Assembly: GCF_003573695.1 (NCBI RefSeq)
Contig: NC_039362.1
Span: 201,243,215-201,307,214 of the forward strand
Direction of reading: 5' to 3'
DNA from: Papaver somniferum
Taxonomy: Eukaryota; Streptophyta; Magnoliopsida; Ranunculales; Papaveraceae
Length of the DNA: 64,000 nt
Shown here in pieces: positions 1-8,961 of the stretch. A program made the position numbers and the translations under genes. A model generated the notes under the pieces. That model worked only from the letters and a program-made list of their open reading frames with translations, did not search any database and was not told the DNA's origin. The number at the start of each line of letters is the position of its first letter. Within the stretch, counting starts at the first letter, position 1.

Positions 1-62
1 AATGATTATGCTAGATGATTGTATAAAGCTCTTACAGTAAAAGTTTTTCTAAAAATTCACAG

Positions 63-863
63 CACAAGAGTTTCGAATGAGCTAGGAGCAGATAATCCTC
101 AGGCTGCGCGTTTAGCAGTAAAAGTTGCGCTTGTTTTGGCAGCCTCACAGGGAATTCTAATAGGCGCAATCATGATTTTGGTACGCAATATTTGGGGCAG
201 TGCTTATAGCACAGAGAAAGAGGTGGTGGATTATGTAGCGCTCATGATGCCAATCCTTGCCGTCTCCAACTTCATTGGCGGACTTCAAGTCGTTCTTTCA
301 GGTTCTTTTTGCGATCAAATAGTGCTAAACAGTAAATTATGTGTCAATTTTCGGCTTGAAATATCTACCAAGTCGTCCTTTCAGGTACGGCTAGAGGATG
401 TGGTTGGCAAAAGATTGGTGCTTATGTCAATCTGGGATCTTATTACCTTGTCGGAATTCCTTCTGCAGTTCTATTAGCTTTTGTTCTACATGCCGGAGGA
501 AAGGTTTGATCGTTTTTCTCTATTATACTTGGTCAAGTTTTGCAAGATTATTAAGTACTAATGGCGATGCTTTGTTGATGTGAAATTGCGTAAACAGGGA
601 CTTTGGGTTGGGATGGTATGCGCACTCTTTGTTCAAGGTTTTTCGCTTCTTATCATCACTGTACGCACCAATTGGGAGCAAGAAGTAAAACAATTTTTAC
701 CCTCATTCTTTCAAAATCTTCAAACAAATTTTTTTTCCCCCTGTTGGTTATGAATATTCTAACTGATTCATTGTTTTAATTTGTGTAACTTTGGCACATT
801 CAGGCGAAACGAGCGTCAGAAAGAGTTTACGATGCTGCAATTCCTGTAACTATAGTGTCATAA
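63..863 (+). CDS. MATE (DETOXIFICATION) efflux transporter, 3' part of gene (four exons)
   Basis: C-terminal part of a multidrug and toxic compound extrusion carrier, a multi-pass membrane protein that exports metabolites by cation antiport. Four exons join in frame with GT-AG introns: 63-301, 385-503, 598-684 and 804-863, ending in TAA. Family hallmarks are [12 protein letters not shown] at the first exon, GLQVVLSG then [20 protein letters not shown] across intron 1, and WEQE then [11 protein letters not shown] across the last intron. Hydrophobic helices are visible ([34 protein letters not shown]). No stop or frameshift is seen in these exons, so the gene may be functional, but the first two thirds of the protein lie upstream of the window. 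Exons and 3' flank are duplicated in decayed form at 1874-8162. The substrate cannot be told from this portion. Confidence 0.88.
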
Positions 864-1134
864 AGCACTTGAGTTTCCGGCGTGTAAAAATTTCTTGGAT
901 GATTTACATGATAGATAAAGTAGTAGATCAGGTACTCATTATCCGAGAATTAGAAACACAAAAGTTTGTTATTTTGAAGAAATGACGCCTGCAAGTTTAA
1001 ATGGTTCCCCGTTTCCAAGTAATAAAATTACAATCCTCCAAGGGATACAAACATTACGAAGCAAAACACATAAAGAAACAAATCCATTAATTTCACAAAT
1101 GTTATCTTCATATTAAAGCTGAATCACCATATGA

Positions 1135-1398
1135 TCATGGTCCTGCTAAACAACATGGATATTCGGGACCATGGTGACAATCTTGCGTGTGGCAATCGAT
1201 ACAAATCCCTGAACCGAAAATAGTGTGACTACTGCAAGCATATCTACCACCACCACAGCATACACGGTAGTCAGCGTCCCATAGTGATACTAATCCACAA
1301 GGTTCCCCAACTTCAGAACATGCGTTAACCGAAGCTAAGAAGACGGTGAAAACCATAGCAAACACAGTGAACAAATTCATGACACTTTTGCTCTTCAT
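1135..1398 (-). CDS. small secreted cysteine-rich peptide
   Basis: Single-exon gene for 87 residues. The start gives a lysine-containing N-terminus followed by a hydrophobic stretch (residues about 8-25, LFTVFAMVFTVFLASVNA), a typical signal peptide with likely cleavage before ACSEVG. The mature part of about 61 residues has ten cysteines: C-x6-C-x12-CC-x6-C-x10-C-x2-C-x4-C-x7-CC. The first six follow the C...C...CC...C...C order seen in cystine-knot folds, and four more sit in a C-terminal extension rich in His and Cys. I do not recognise a named family; a defensin-, knottin- or signalling-type extracellular peptide is possible. A TATA box lies about 95 bp upstream of the start. It sits between the two MATE copies, so it was caught in or next to that duplication. 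Function is not claimed. Confidence 0.7.
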   Translation of the reverse strand: MKSKSVMNLFTVFAMVFTVFLASVNACSEVGEPCGLVSLWDADYRVCCGGGRYACSSHTIFGSGICIDCHTQDCHHGPEYPCCLAGP

Positions 1399-1490
1399 AT
1401 CTTTACTTTGGTGAAATTAACTTGTAGTTTGATGTTTTTTTTTTTTTTTTTGTTGTTGTTGGAAGTATACTGTTTGCCGAAGTTGTTCTT

Positions 1491-1498
1491 ATTTATAG
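1491..1498 (-). promoter_or_regulatory. TATA box of the cysteine-rich peptide gene
   Basis: On the minus strand the sequence reads CTATAAATA about 95 bp before the ATG at 1398, which would put the transcription start 60-70 bp before the start codon, a normal plant spacing. Confidence 0.55.
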
Positions 1499-1499
1499 T

Positions 1500-1873
1500 T
1501 TCTTCTTCTGGCCTTTAACTAGTGCATATGGATCATTATGCTAGCAATGTTTAATCATGAATGCCTATCATCTCAAGTTTCCAAGCAATTTCCGACGAAT
1601 ATACAAATCATACATGGGCTTTGACAAAATGTTTAATTATTGAATTCAGATCATTAACACATTATTTCGTGTCAGAGAGTGGACTTCAGCTAATAATCAT
1701 CATCTAGCTAGCACCCCAGTATACTAAATTCAAGTCTTTTATTTTTTTCTTTCAATGCTCACCCCCTGATGGGGCCCAGTCACCTGGACTGGCCCTATTT
1801 CCAGCCTAGCCCGCCAACCCAAAGGAACGTTAGATTTTATCATCACCCTATTGCCAGCCTAATTCGCAAACAG
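1500..1873. other. intergenic; no gene seen
   Basis: AT-rich sequence upstream of the peptide gene, running into the intron that precedes the second MATE exon. The equivalents of MATE exons 1 and 2 (63-301 and 385-503) were looked for here and not found, so the second MATE copy is truncated at its 5' side. Confidence 0.5.
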
Positions 1874-2010
1874 GGACTTTGTGTTGGGATGGTATGCGTA
1901 CTTGTTGTTCAAGGTTTTTCACTTCTTGTCATCACCATACGCATAGACCGGGAGCAAGAAGTAAAACATATTTTAGCCTCTTTATTTCAGAATTTTAAAG
2001 AACAACTAAT

Positions 2011-2039
2011 TGGGGGATAAAAAAGGAATTGGGGGATAT
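2011..2039 (+). repeat. left terminal inverted repeat of the MULE
   Basis: Starts TGGGGGATAAAAAAGGAATT and continues TGGGGGATAT; nearly identical in reverse complement to 7664-7693. Confidence 0.85.
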
Positions 2040-2323
2040 TGATTACTTCCCCCAACTTATGGTGTGTGCTAAGGGGTGATTTTTGTGTATGAAAATACTA
2101 AAATACCCTTTGATTAATTAAAAACAGTATGAAAAGACTACTATACCCTTTCCCCTAAAACTTAAAATCTAAAAAACAAACACATATCCCCCCTTCTACT
2201 CAGTACCGGCACTGACCTAGGTTTAGGTTTTTGAAAAAAAAATCATCTTTTTTCATCGTTCTTCATCCGATCTTCGTCGATTCAAAATTTTCTTCGTCGA
2301 TTAACCTACCCGAATCATAAAGA

Positions 2324-2481
2324 ATGCCTCCACGAAAGAAAACGAATGCCCAATCGAACTCAAAATCGATTGCTCAACAAAAACAGGAACAAAGAATTGC
2401 TAAGATTGTTCAAGAGCAAGAAGAAGAACAAGCAGCGGATTCTGACAATCAACCTCTCGCAACCATGGCTTCCGTGAGAAG
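2324..2481 (+). pseudogene. first exon of a plus-strand gene at the MULE left end (orphan)
   Basis: An ATG about 310 bp inside the left terminus opens a frame of 52 codons starting MPPRKKTNAQSNSKSIAQQ, then a Glu/Gln-rich stretch, and ends at a consensus donor (AG/GTAAGT at 2482). The basic N-terminus followed by an acidic segment and a donor resembles the first exon of the PMD gene at 60119 (MTPRVKRCPRNT...), which sits at a similar distance from that element's left end. No downstream exons were recognised before the transposase; the space is filled by the short-unit array and a tandem repeat. It is probably the remnant of the element's second gene, product unknown. Confidence 0.45.
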
Positions 2482-2925
2482 GTAAGTGATTTTAAACTAC
2501 TTTATGAGTGTTTTAATCGATTTATAACAATGGGTTTAGGTTAGAATCGCAAACCCTAACTGAAACAGTTGAGTTAAAGTGATTACCGGCACTGAAATAT
2601 GTATGAATACAAAGATGGTTTTACCTTCCGGCATTCAATCTAGGATGAATGCAATGCCATTTTCACTCCGCAGATTCACCAGAAACTGAATTTTCGATAC
2701 CGGCATAGAATTTGGGTCGAATTCCCTGCCGGTTCTTGGTACTGGCAGTCATTTATAACTATTCGTGTATGCCGGTAGTGTCTAAAAACATACAGGAGAG
2801 TTTATGAATTTGTCACCAGTACCGTCATATACATTTGGTTGCATTGTATGCCGGTTTATAGTACCGGCATTCTTTTGTAAAAATTCGAGCATGCCGGCAG
2901 TGGACTTAAACCATACAGGAGAGTT

Positions 2926-3950
2926 TATGAATTTATCACCAGTACCGGCATACATTTTTAGGTTGATTTGAATGCCGGCACCAGGTTACGACATGGAATT
3001 TATTTATTTCGAGCATGCCGGTAGTGGACTTAAAATATACAGGAAAACTTAAGAATTTGTCACCTAAACCGGCATAGATTTTTAGGAATGGAAAACCGCG
3101 AAAACAAAAACGATGAAGAAACGAAAAGGAAGAGGAAGAATCGATTAAAACCAACAAGCAAAATGGATGAGACCAATCCGTAGAAGATCCCTGGCTCTCA
3201 GTCGCCATGGGTCATCGATTTATTTCGAGCATGCCGGTAGTGGACTTAAAACATACAGGAAAACTTAAGAATTTGTCACCTAAAACATATATTTATGAAT
3301 TTATCATCAGTACCGGCATACATTTTTAGGTTGATTTGAATGCCGGCACCAGGTTACGGCATGTAATTTATTTATTTCGAGCATGCCGGTAGTGGACTTA
3401 AAACATACAGGAAAACTTAAGAATTTGTCACCTAAACCGGCATAGATTTTTAGGAATGGAAAACCGCGAAAACAAAAACGATGAAGAAACGAAAAGGAAG
3501 AGGAAGAATCGATTAAAACCAACAAGCAAAATGGATGAGACCAATCCGTAGAAGATCCCTGGCTCTCAGTCGCCATGGGTCATCGATTTATTTCGAGCAT
3601 GCCGGTAGTGGACTTAAAACATACAGGAAAACTTAAGAATTTGTCACCTAAAACATATATTTATGAATTTATCATCAGTACCGGCATACATTTTTAGGTT
3701 GATTTGAATGCCGGCACCAGGTTACGGCATGTAATTTATTTATTTCGAGCATGCCGGTAGTGGACTTAAAACATACAGGAAAACTTAAGAATTTGTCACC
3801 TAAACCGGCATAGATTTTTAGGAATGGAAAACCGCGAAAACAAAAACGATGAAGAAACGAAAAGGAAGAGGAAGAATCGATTAAAACCAACAAGCAAAAT
3901 GGATGAGACCAATCCGTAGAAGATCCCTGGCTCTCAGTCGCCATGGGTCA
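2926..3950. repeat. 368-bp tandem repeat, nearly three copies
   Basis: Two complete units (3209-3576, 3577-3944) are almost identical, and a third, partial one ends at 3208; the period of 368 bp is read from the recurring block ending CAGTCGCCATGGGTCATCG. Each unit combines several ACCGGCAT/ATGCCGGT motifs with about 140 bp of unrelated sequence (AATGGAAAACCGCGAAAACA...), which lies between a left half-unit (ACCGGCATAGATTTTTAGG) and a right half-unit (TTATTTCGAGCATGCCGGT). High identity points to recent expansion. Confidence 0.85.
2936..3944 (-). other. short ORF repeated three times (possible captured gene 5' end)
   Basis: Each tandem unit has an 89-90 codon minus-strand frame starting MATESQGSSTDWSHPFC. 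The ATG stands in a good plant context (CCATGGCG) and, in the last copy, is preceded by non-repetitive Pu-rich sequence with CCGGCGAT repeats, like a 5'UTR. A donor-like GT follows after about 19 codons, and the later codons run into the short-unit array, so only the first part is likely to be true coding sequence. It may be a host gene start caught by the transposon. Product not recognised. Confidence 0.35.
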
Positions 3951-3974
3951 TCGCCGGATCTTATCGCCGGAGCT

Positions 3975-4165
3975 CAAATGGACGAGTAAAAATTATTATG
4001 GGTGAAATGGACACCAAAAAAATAGCAAAGATGAAACTGGATTCATCCTGACTTAAACTTAAAAAATAGCAAGGATGAAACTAGATGCATCCTGATGTAA
4101 ATTAAAAATAAGAAAAAGTATTTGAAAATGGGTATGATGAAACTGTTTACATCCTGGCTATTTTT
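3975..4165 (+). repeat. dispersed 280-bp repeat, copy A (partial, inside the MULE)
   Basis: Matches the middle of the copies at 7751-8031 (same strand) and 8962-9238 (reverse): AAATGGACGAGTAAAAATTA, then three imperfect palindromes of the form AGGATG-N10-CATCCT. It sits within the non-coding left half of the MULE. Confidence 0.75.
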
Positions 4166-6504
4166 ACATTTTTACATTTGGTTGCATTGTATGCCGGTTT
4201 ATAGTACCGACATTCTTTTGTAAAAATTCGAGCATGCTGGTAGTGGACTTAAACCATACAGGATAGTTTATGAATTTATCACCAGTACCGGCATACATTT
4301 TTAGGTTGATTTGAATGCCGGCACCAGGTTACGGCATGGAATTTATTTATTTCGAGCATGCCGGTAGTGGACTTAAAACATACAGGAAAACTTAAGAATT
4401 TGTCACCTAAACCGGCATAGATTTTTAGGTTGATTTGAATGCCGGCACCAGGTTATGGCATGGAATTGATTTATTTCGAGCATGCCCGTAGTGGACTTAA
4501 AACATACAGGAGAATTACATATGATTATCGGCATTGTCGACAGTCATTGTTGCTTCCAAAACGGAGATTGCTTCCAAAACGGATTTCCCGGAATCTCCCG
4601 AAGGGGGAGGGTCGAAAGATAGTTGCTTTTAAAACGGATCAATAACCTCAATAGGTATCACTTCTTCATAATTCACAAGCATATGATGACACGGAAGCCC
4701 CAATGAGGACATGTCGGGACAAATACACACATCACCCGGTTTTTCGTAATTTTTCTCATATTCCATTTGTCTCATCATATGTTTTATTGCCCAATGAGAG
4801 ACGTTGAATTCTATTCCTTGGAGCAACTTACGATAACGAAGAAATTGAGTCATCCTTTCCATTGAGCTTTTCTTAAAAGCCACCTTGATCCTATTGATAT
4901 CAGCCTTAAAGTATTGCTCCATTGCCTCGGTGACCGTAACCACATTGCCTTGACCGGACTGGATGAGATCTTTAAATATCCCATGAGAGGACTCCGCTCA
5001 CTAGTTGCTTCAGTCTTGAAGTGTCTATACCGGTTTGTCCATGAACGCACAAATTTTTCCTTGAACTTATCCAACCATTGAGTCCGACAATACCAGATGG
5101 CAGTCGGATAAACTTCGTTCCAATCGGCAATAAACTTCTCCAATCTCTTTTCGTACATAACCTCGGTAAGAGACCAATAAACTTTCTCCCAATCTCTTAG
5201 AAATTCCAACCACTTTTTATGATTTTCCGCATGTTTTTTGTCCACTCGCTCCTTTATCTTTCCTCTCTCATCTTCTTCTTCTTCGGGGGATAGTTTGTTC
5301 TTTCGAACATCTTCCTCTAGTTGAACAATCATTCTCTTCTTAATATCCGCCTTAGTGGGTTCAAACAAGGCATGGCAATTTTTATGATATTTTGACGTAT
5401 ATGATATGTACATAGGAAATTTTGTGCGTCCGGGAAGACGTCGGATATTGCTTTCATTAATGCATCATCTTGATCGGTTACGATCACCCTCGGAAGTTGA
5501 TTTTCCCGAAAGAATAATTTCAATTGTCGTAATGCCCAATGATAATTATAGTCCCTCTCGTTTTCCATTAAACACCAAGCCAATGTGAATGTTACCTTGT
5601 CCGAGGTTTGCCCCACGATGTTGAACAACGGATTATATTTGTTTGTCTTGTAGGTACAATCCATCATAAGAACACCACAACATGTATTTGCCAATTGTGA
5701 AAGCAAAGGATGCGAAATGAATATTTGAAGGGGATTCTCGTCCGGCCCTCTTTTAATGATACGCGTGTAGTTGTAATCCCAAGCCATCTTCTCAAATTCT
5801 TGCATGACGGACCTCCCTTCCCATTCCACCCTTCTAATAGTTGCTTGTGCGCTATAAAATGTACATAGAGAAGACACGTTGGACTCATCCCTTTCCTTGA
5901 AGCCTCTGAGAATTTGTCTCGGTTTGATAAGTGCTTTGGTCAATCTCTTCACATCCTCGAACTCATGAGGTTACAGCTTCGCAACTAGGGAGTGACCAAC
6001 AAAATCTTTCGGATCCCGGTGGTTATGACAGCCACACAAAACCTCACAATCCCAATTGTTCATGTCATTTATACGGAAAACAAGCTTAAACGGGCAATCA
6101 TTCTTCCTTGTACGAGTCTTGTATACCCTATTCTTCTTCTTTGGATATACATAATCCTTTCTCTTGTGGCTATTCTTCTTCTTGTATTTCCCACTTCTCT
6201 CGCAAGTCATCTCAAAACGCCTCTTTGAACGTTCGGTATTCCTCACCAACACACACATGTTCTTAAGAGCCGTCTCTTTAGACCAAGCGATTGCTTCATT
6301 TCGATCTATTATTCCCTACATAAGATCAATTTCACATTCATTAGAAGGTTCATTACTAGGAATCCATTAGTAAAGTATACTTTGGTCACATACCGGAGGT
6401 ATTTTATAGTATTTCGACGTATCCCGATAAAGCGGCTTTGCATTTGTTGGATCAATATATGTCACCACCTAAAGATCGAACGAAAATTAGTTCCAAATGA
6501 AATT

Positions 6505-7155
6505 AAAACACTATGCCGGAAACAAGTACCGGCATGCTCGACCAATGTTCCGGCATTGTCGAACTTAGCCAAAACTGAAGACCAAATTTGAAACATATTC
6601 CGGCATACATTATTCATTATACAGCAACGCCGGAAAACAAGGTGCCGGCACTGTCGTAATTTATTGTCCCAAGCCGGTACACTCTACCGGCATTCCAAAT
6701 AATTGATATGTAATGTCGGTATTTAGCTCTGGAAAACATTTATTCCTGTACGGTTTTTTGTAGGTACCGGCATTGTAAATTTGAAACTCAACAACGCCGG
6801 TTCCACTGCCGGCATTTTCGAAATTGAAGGTACCACGCCGGTAACTGGTTCCGGCGTTGATGGTTATTAATTTTCCATGCCGGTTTTTGGGTTTACATGG
6901 AAATGTTTCATGTATGTTTTTCATGCAGTTCCGGCATGGTAACCTATCAATGAACCCATGCCGGTTTAATATTCCGTAGTATATTCCTTGGTAGGTAAAA
7001 AAGTTAACTACGTACCGGCATAGTTTTTTGGTTAAATATTATGCCGGATCAATATTCAAATTGGGGGATATCGCTTTACCGGCATGGTCGTAGTATGAAT
7101 ACCATGCCGGTAACGCGTCTGCCGGCATGGTATTCATACTACGACCATGCCGGCA
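6505..7155. repeat. right array of RCCGGCAT-N18-20-ATGCCGGY units in the transposase intron
   Basis: Ten clear units: 6599-6634, 6644-6679, 6686-6720, 6766-6801, 6808-6842, 6850-6884, 6930-6965, 7014-7048, 7078-7111 and 7121-7154. Lengths are 34-36 bp. Start-to-start steps are 45, 42, 80, 42, 42, 80, 84, 64 and 43, i.e. a lattice of about 42 bp with skipped slots. Ends are RCCGGCAT / ATGCCGGY with one or two changes; the 18-20 nt cores share no obvious sequence except in the last two units, which are inverted copies. Confidence 0.88.
7077..7155. repeat. long palindrome formed by two inverted units
   Basis: ACCGGCATGGTCGTAGTATG... at 7078-7111 and its reverse complement at 7121-7154 are separated by only nine bases (AACGCGTCT). 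The pair could form a hairpin with a stem of about 33 bp, far longer than the 8-bp ends of the other units. Confidence 0.9.
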
Positions 7156-7663
7156 CCGAGGTTTTACAGTTGAAAAAATGGAGGGTTTAAAGAAAAAGAT
7201 TGATTTTTCAACCTCCTAGCAGCTTTACCTGTGTATTGGGGATGCTTGCATGTTGTGCAAGTTTACTTTCTTGTGTAGCTTCTTCGAAAAACTCACGATA
7301 CTCGTCAAAATCATCATTCAAGGGTGTTGGCTTAACAAAGAGTTGCAATTGAGAGTTGTTGTCGTTAGCTCCTTGTTGTAGTAGAGCTAAAGATTCAGCA
7401 GCTGCAATTCTCTCCTCACAATCATCTTCCATTTTCACAAAAAAATTCCACTCAAAAATATTTTTCCCTCCTTCTAATCTCACCTCACTCACCCAAATTC
7501 AAATAAAACACACACTAATCATTTATCAAAAATCTTAAGATTTTACTAATTATTATTAATCACTAATCCTGATTAGTGAGGGGTAGATTAGGTAATACGT
7601 AAAATACTTAGATAAGGGGTGACCCCAAATTGATATCTGGAACCAGTTTTTTGTCATTTTCTT

Positions 7664-7693
7664 ATATCCCCAAATTCCTTTTTTTATCCCCCA
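7664..7693 (-). repeat. right terminal inverted repeat of the MULE
   Basis: ATATCCCCAAATTCC, a T run, then ATCCCCCA; complementary to 2011-2039 with about two differences. Confidence 0.85.
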
Positions 7694-7750
7694 ATTAATG
7701 GTTCATTTTAAACAATTTCTTGATTTTTGTTGGTTATTCTTGTTTCATTT

Positions 7751-8031
7751 CCGGAAAATGGGTTATTTGTCCAAATATTTTTAAAACATGGTTTAAATGG
7801 ACGAGTAAAAATTATTATGGGTGAAATGGACACCAAAAAAATAGCAAGGATGAAACTGGATTCATCCTGACTTAAACTTAAAAAATAGCAAAGATGAAAC
7901 TGGATGCATCCTAATGTAAATTAAAAATAAGAAAAAATATTTGAAAATGGGTAGGATGAAACTGTTTACATCCTAGGTATTTTTACATTCTTGTCCATTT
8001 AAACAGTATCAAAATCTAAATGTCCTTTTCA
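7751..8031 (+). repeat. dispersed 280-bp repeat, copy B
   Basis: Begins near TTGTCCAAATATTTTTAAAA and ends near TTTCACCCAG. Contains three imperfect palindromes with AGGATG / CATCCT arms around a 10-nt core, and GGGTGAAATGGAC near the left end mirrored by GTCCTTTTCACCC near the right, suggesting a MITE-like element. It lies directly next to the MULE in the MATE intron. Confidence 0.75.
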
Positions 8032-8961
8032 CCCAGAAATTATTGATTTTGGTCTTTTTAACCAATTTTGTGTTTCATTTTCTGTTACTTGGCATATTTC
8101 AGGCAAAACAGGTTTCAGAAAGAGTTTATAGTGTTGCAATTGCTGTAATGATGGTGTCATAAATCACCCGAGTTTCCGCAGTTATTCATGTAACAATTTC
8201 CTCGATGGTTTACATGATAAATATAGTGGTAGATGATATTATATAATCCTTTGCTTAGAATTAGAAACACAATTTATTTTTTTTAGGAAATGATGCCCGC
8301 AAGTTTGAGAAAATGGTTGTTTTCCTAACCAAACATATTAAGTGACGAAGTGTTATCACCAGATTTATTTATTTTTGCTTATACTGCTCTGAGCATTTTT
8401 TATCTAACAACTTACAAAATATGTATCACACTTAGTCGGATAAATTTTTTATTTTATCAGAATTGAAGAAAAAAAATGTTTTTGCAACAACCAGCGGTAA
8501 CATCTGCTATTGATCTTGTTGGGCTTGATGTTTGCTGCAACATCATAGTCCACATTTTTGCAACACAAATCCAGGATTTAAGCCCGACGGGGTAGCCAAT
8601 CCGTTGAGAGTTAGTTATGTGGTAGGGGAGTAGCCTCCTATCAAACTCAACCGGTCCAACGACAACTTGTTTGGATATTTTTAGGATACGGAGCATATTT
8701 GTGATTTGGACATGTCTTCAAGCAAAGAATCATATAAATTTTGGACATATCCTCTACGTGCTGTGATTTTCCGATTACATGGAGAAAGCCCCTGATAAAG
8801 ATGATAAGAGCTCTCTCATGTCTTTGTGACTCTGTTCACTGAATATTGAATGCAAGGCTGCTATAGGAAAATTTCAAACTCCACGAGGTTAGCGATCTCA
8901 ATTCCCGACCCCTTCCATGGTTTTAAGTACACTAAAGAATTTACACAAAATCGCTCAATTA

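Larger units (their letters stand above)
2199..4510. repeat. left array of RCCGGCAT-N19/20-ATGCCGGY units
   Basis: Many short units with conserved 8-bp inverted ends and unrelated cores. Clear ones: 2699-2733, 2741-2776, 2821-2855 (left end ACCGTCAT), 2863-2898, 2944-2979 and about 2987-3022. Their starts are spaced 42, 80, 42, 81 and 43 bp, a pitch of roughly 40-42 bp with occasional decayed slots. More copies lie inside the 368-bp tandem repeat and at about 4288-4480. Cores are mostly 19-20 nt and differ from unit to unit. Confidence 0.8.
4629..7492 (-). pseudogene. MULE transposase (FAR1-like N-terminus, MULE DDE domain, SWIM zinc finger), decayed
   Basis: Catalyses cut-and-paste movement in Mutator elements. 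Pieces in order on the minus strand: an N-terminal exon within 7208-7492 (acidic, MEDDCEERIAAAESLALLQQ); an intron of about 0.9 kb filled with short-unit array; an exon from about 6315 with a FAR1-type DNA-binding segment (CPFKLVF...WDCEVLCGCHNH); the MULE core with catalytic Asp in MMDCTYKTNKYNP (near 5660) and VTDQDDALMKAI (near 5475), then LCTYHI; and a SWIM finger (VCICPDMSSLGLPCHHML) near 4700. Lesions: an in-frame TAA near 5970, a frameshift near 5400, a frameshift near 4980, and a stop at 4629 where a conserved Trp is expected. The third acidic residue was not assigned. It cannot make a full protein. Confidence 0.85.
2011..7693. mobile_element. Mutator-like DNA transposon (MULE) inserted in a MATE intron
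   Basis: Bounded by inverted repeats of about 29-30 bp: TGGGGGATAAAAAAGGAATT... at 2011-2039 and its complement, with one extra A and one G/T change, at 7664-7693. It encodes a decayed MULE transposase on the minus strand (4629-7492) and a first exon of another gene on the plus strand (2324-2481). Two non-coding blocks (about 2200-4510 and 6505-7155) carry arrays of short units with ACCGGCAT / ATGCCGGT ends. The 9-bp target duplication expected of Mutator elements is not readable: the flanks are ACAACTAAT and ATTAATGGT. It interrupts the last intron of the second MATE copy. Confidence 0.85.
1874..8162 (+). pseudogene. MATE transporter pseudogene fragment, last intron expanded by a transposon
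   Basis: Two exons matching the last two of the MATE gene at 63-863. Exon 1874-1960 (87 bp, the same length as 598-684) starts after CAG, reads GLCVGMVCVLVVQGFSLLVI and ends REQE before GTAAAA. Exon 8103-8162 (60 bp) reads AKQVSERVYSVAIAV and ends in TAA. Sequence after the stop also resembles the flank after 863 (GAGTTTCCG..., ACATGATA.AT, TTAGAAACACAA), so this is a segmental duplication including the 3'UTR. Upstream exons are missing and a conserved Trp in the TNWEQE segment is changed. The intron, 118 bp in copy 1, is about 6.1 kb here because of the Mutator-like insertion at 2011-7693 and a dispersed repeat at about 7751-8031. Confidence 0.82.

Noticed and set aside
6599..7154. CRISPR-like array (conserved repeats with variable spacers)
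   Set aside because: The repeats are inverted pairs of 8 bp rather than direct 25-40 bp repeats, there are no cas genes, and the context is a plant transposon intron.
2011..7693. Target duplication TA or TAAT for the MULE
   Set aside because: Several short matches are possible at the flanks (CTAAT / ATTAAT), none 9 bp long, so none is claimed.
8457..8696. 79-codon minus-strand frame between MATE copy 2 and the dispersed repeat
   Set aside because: No family signature, and neighbouring frames of equal length occur by chance in this AT-rich DNA.
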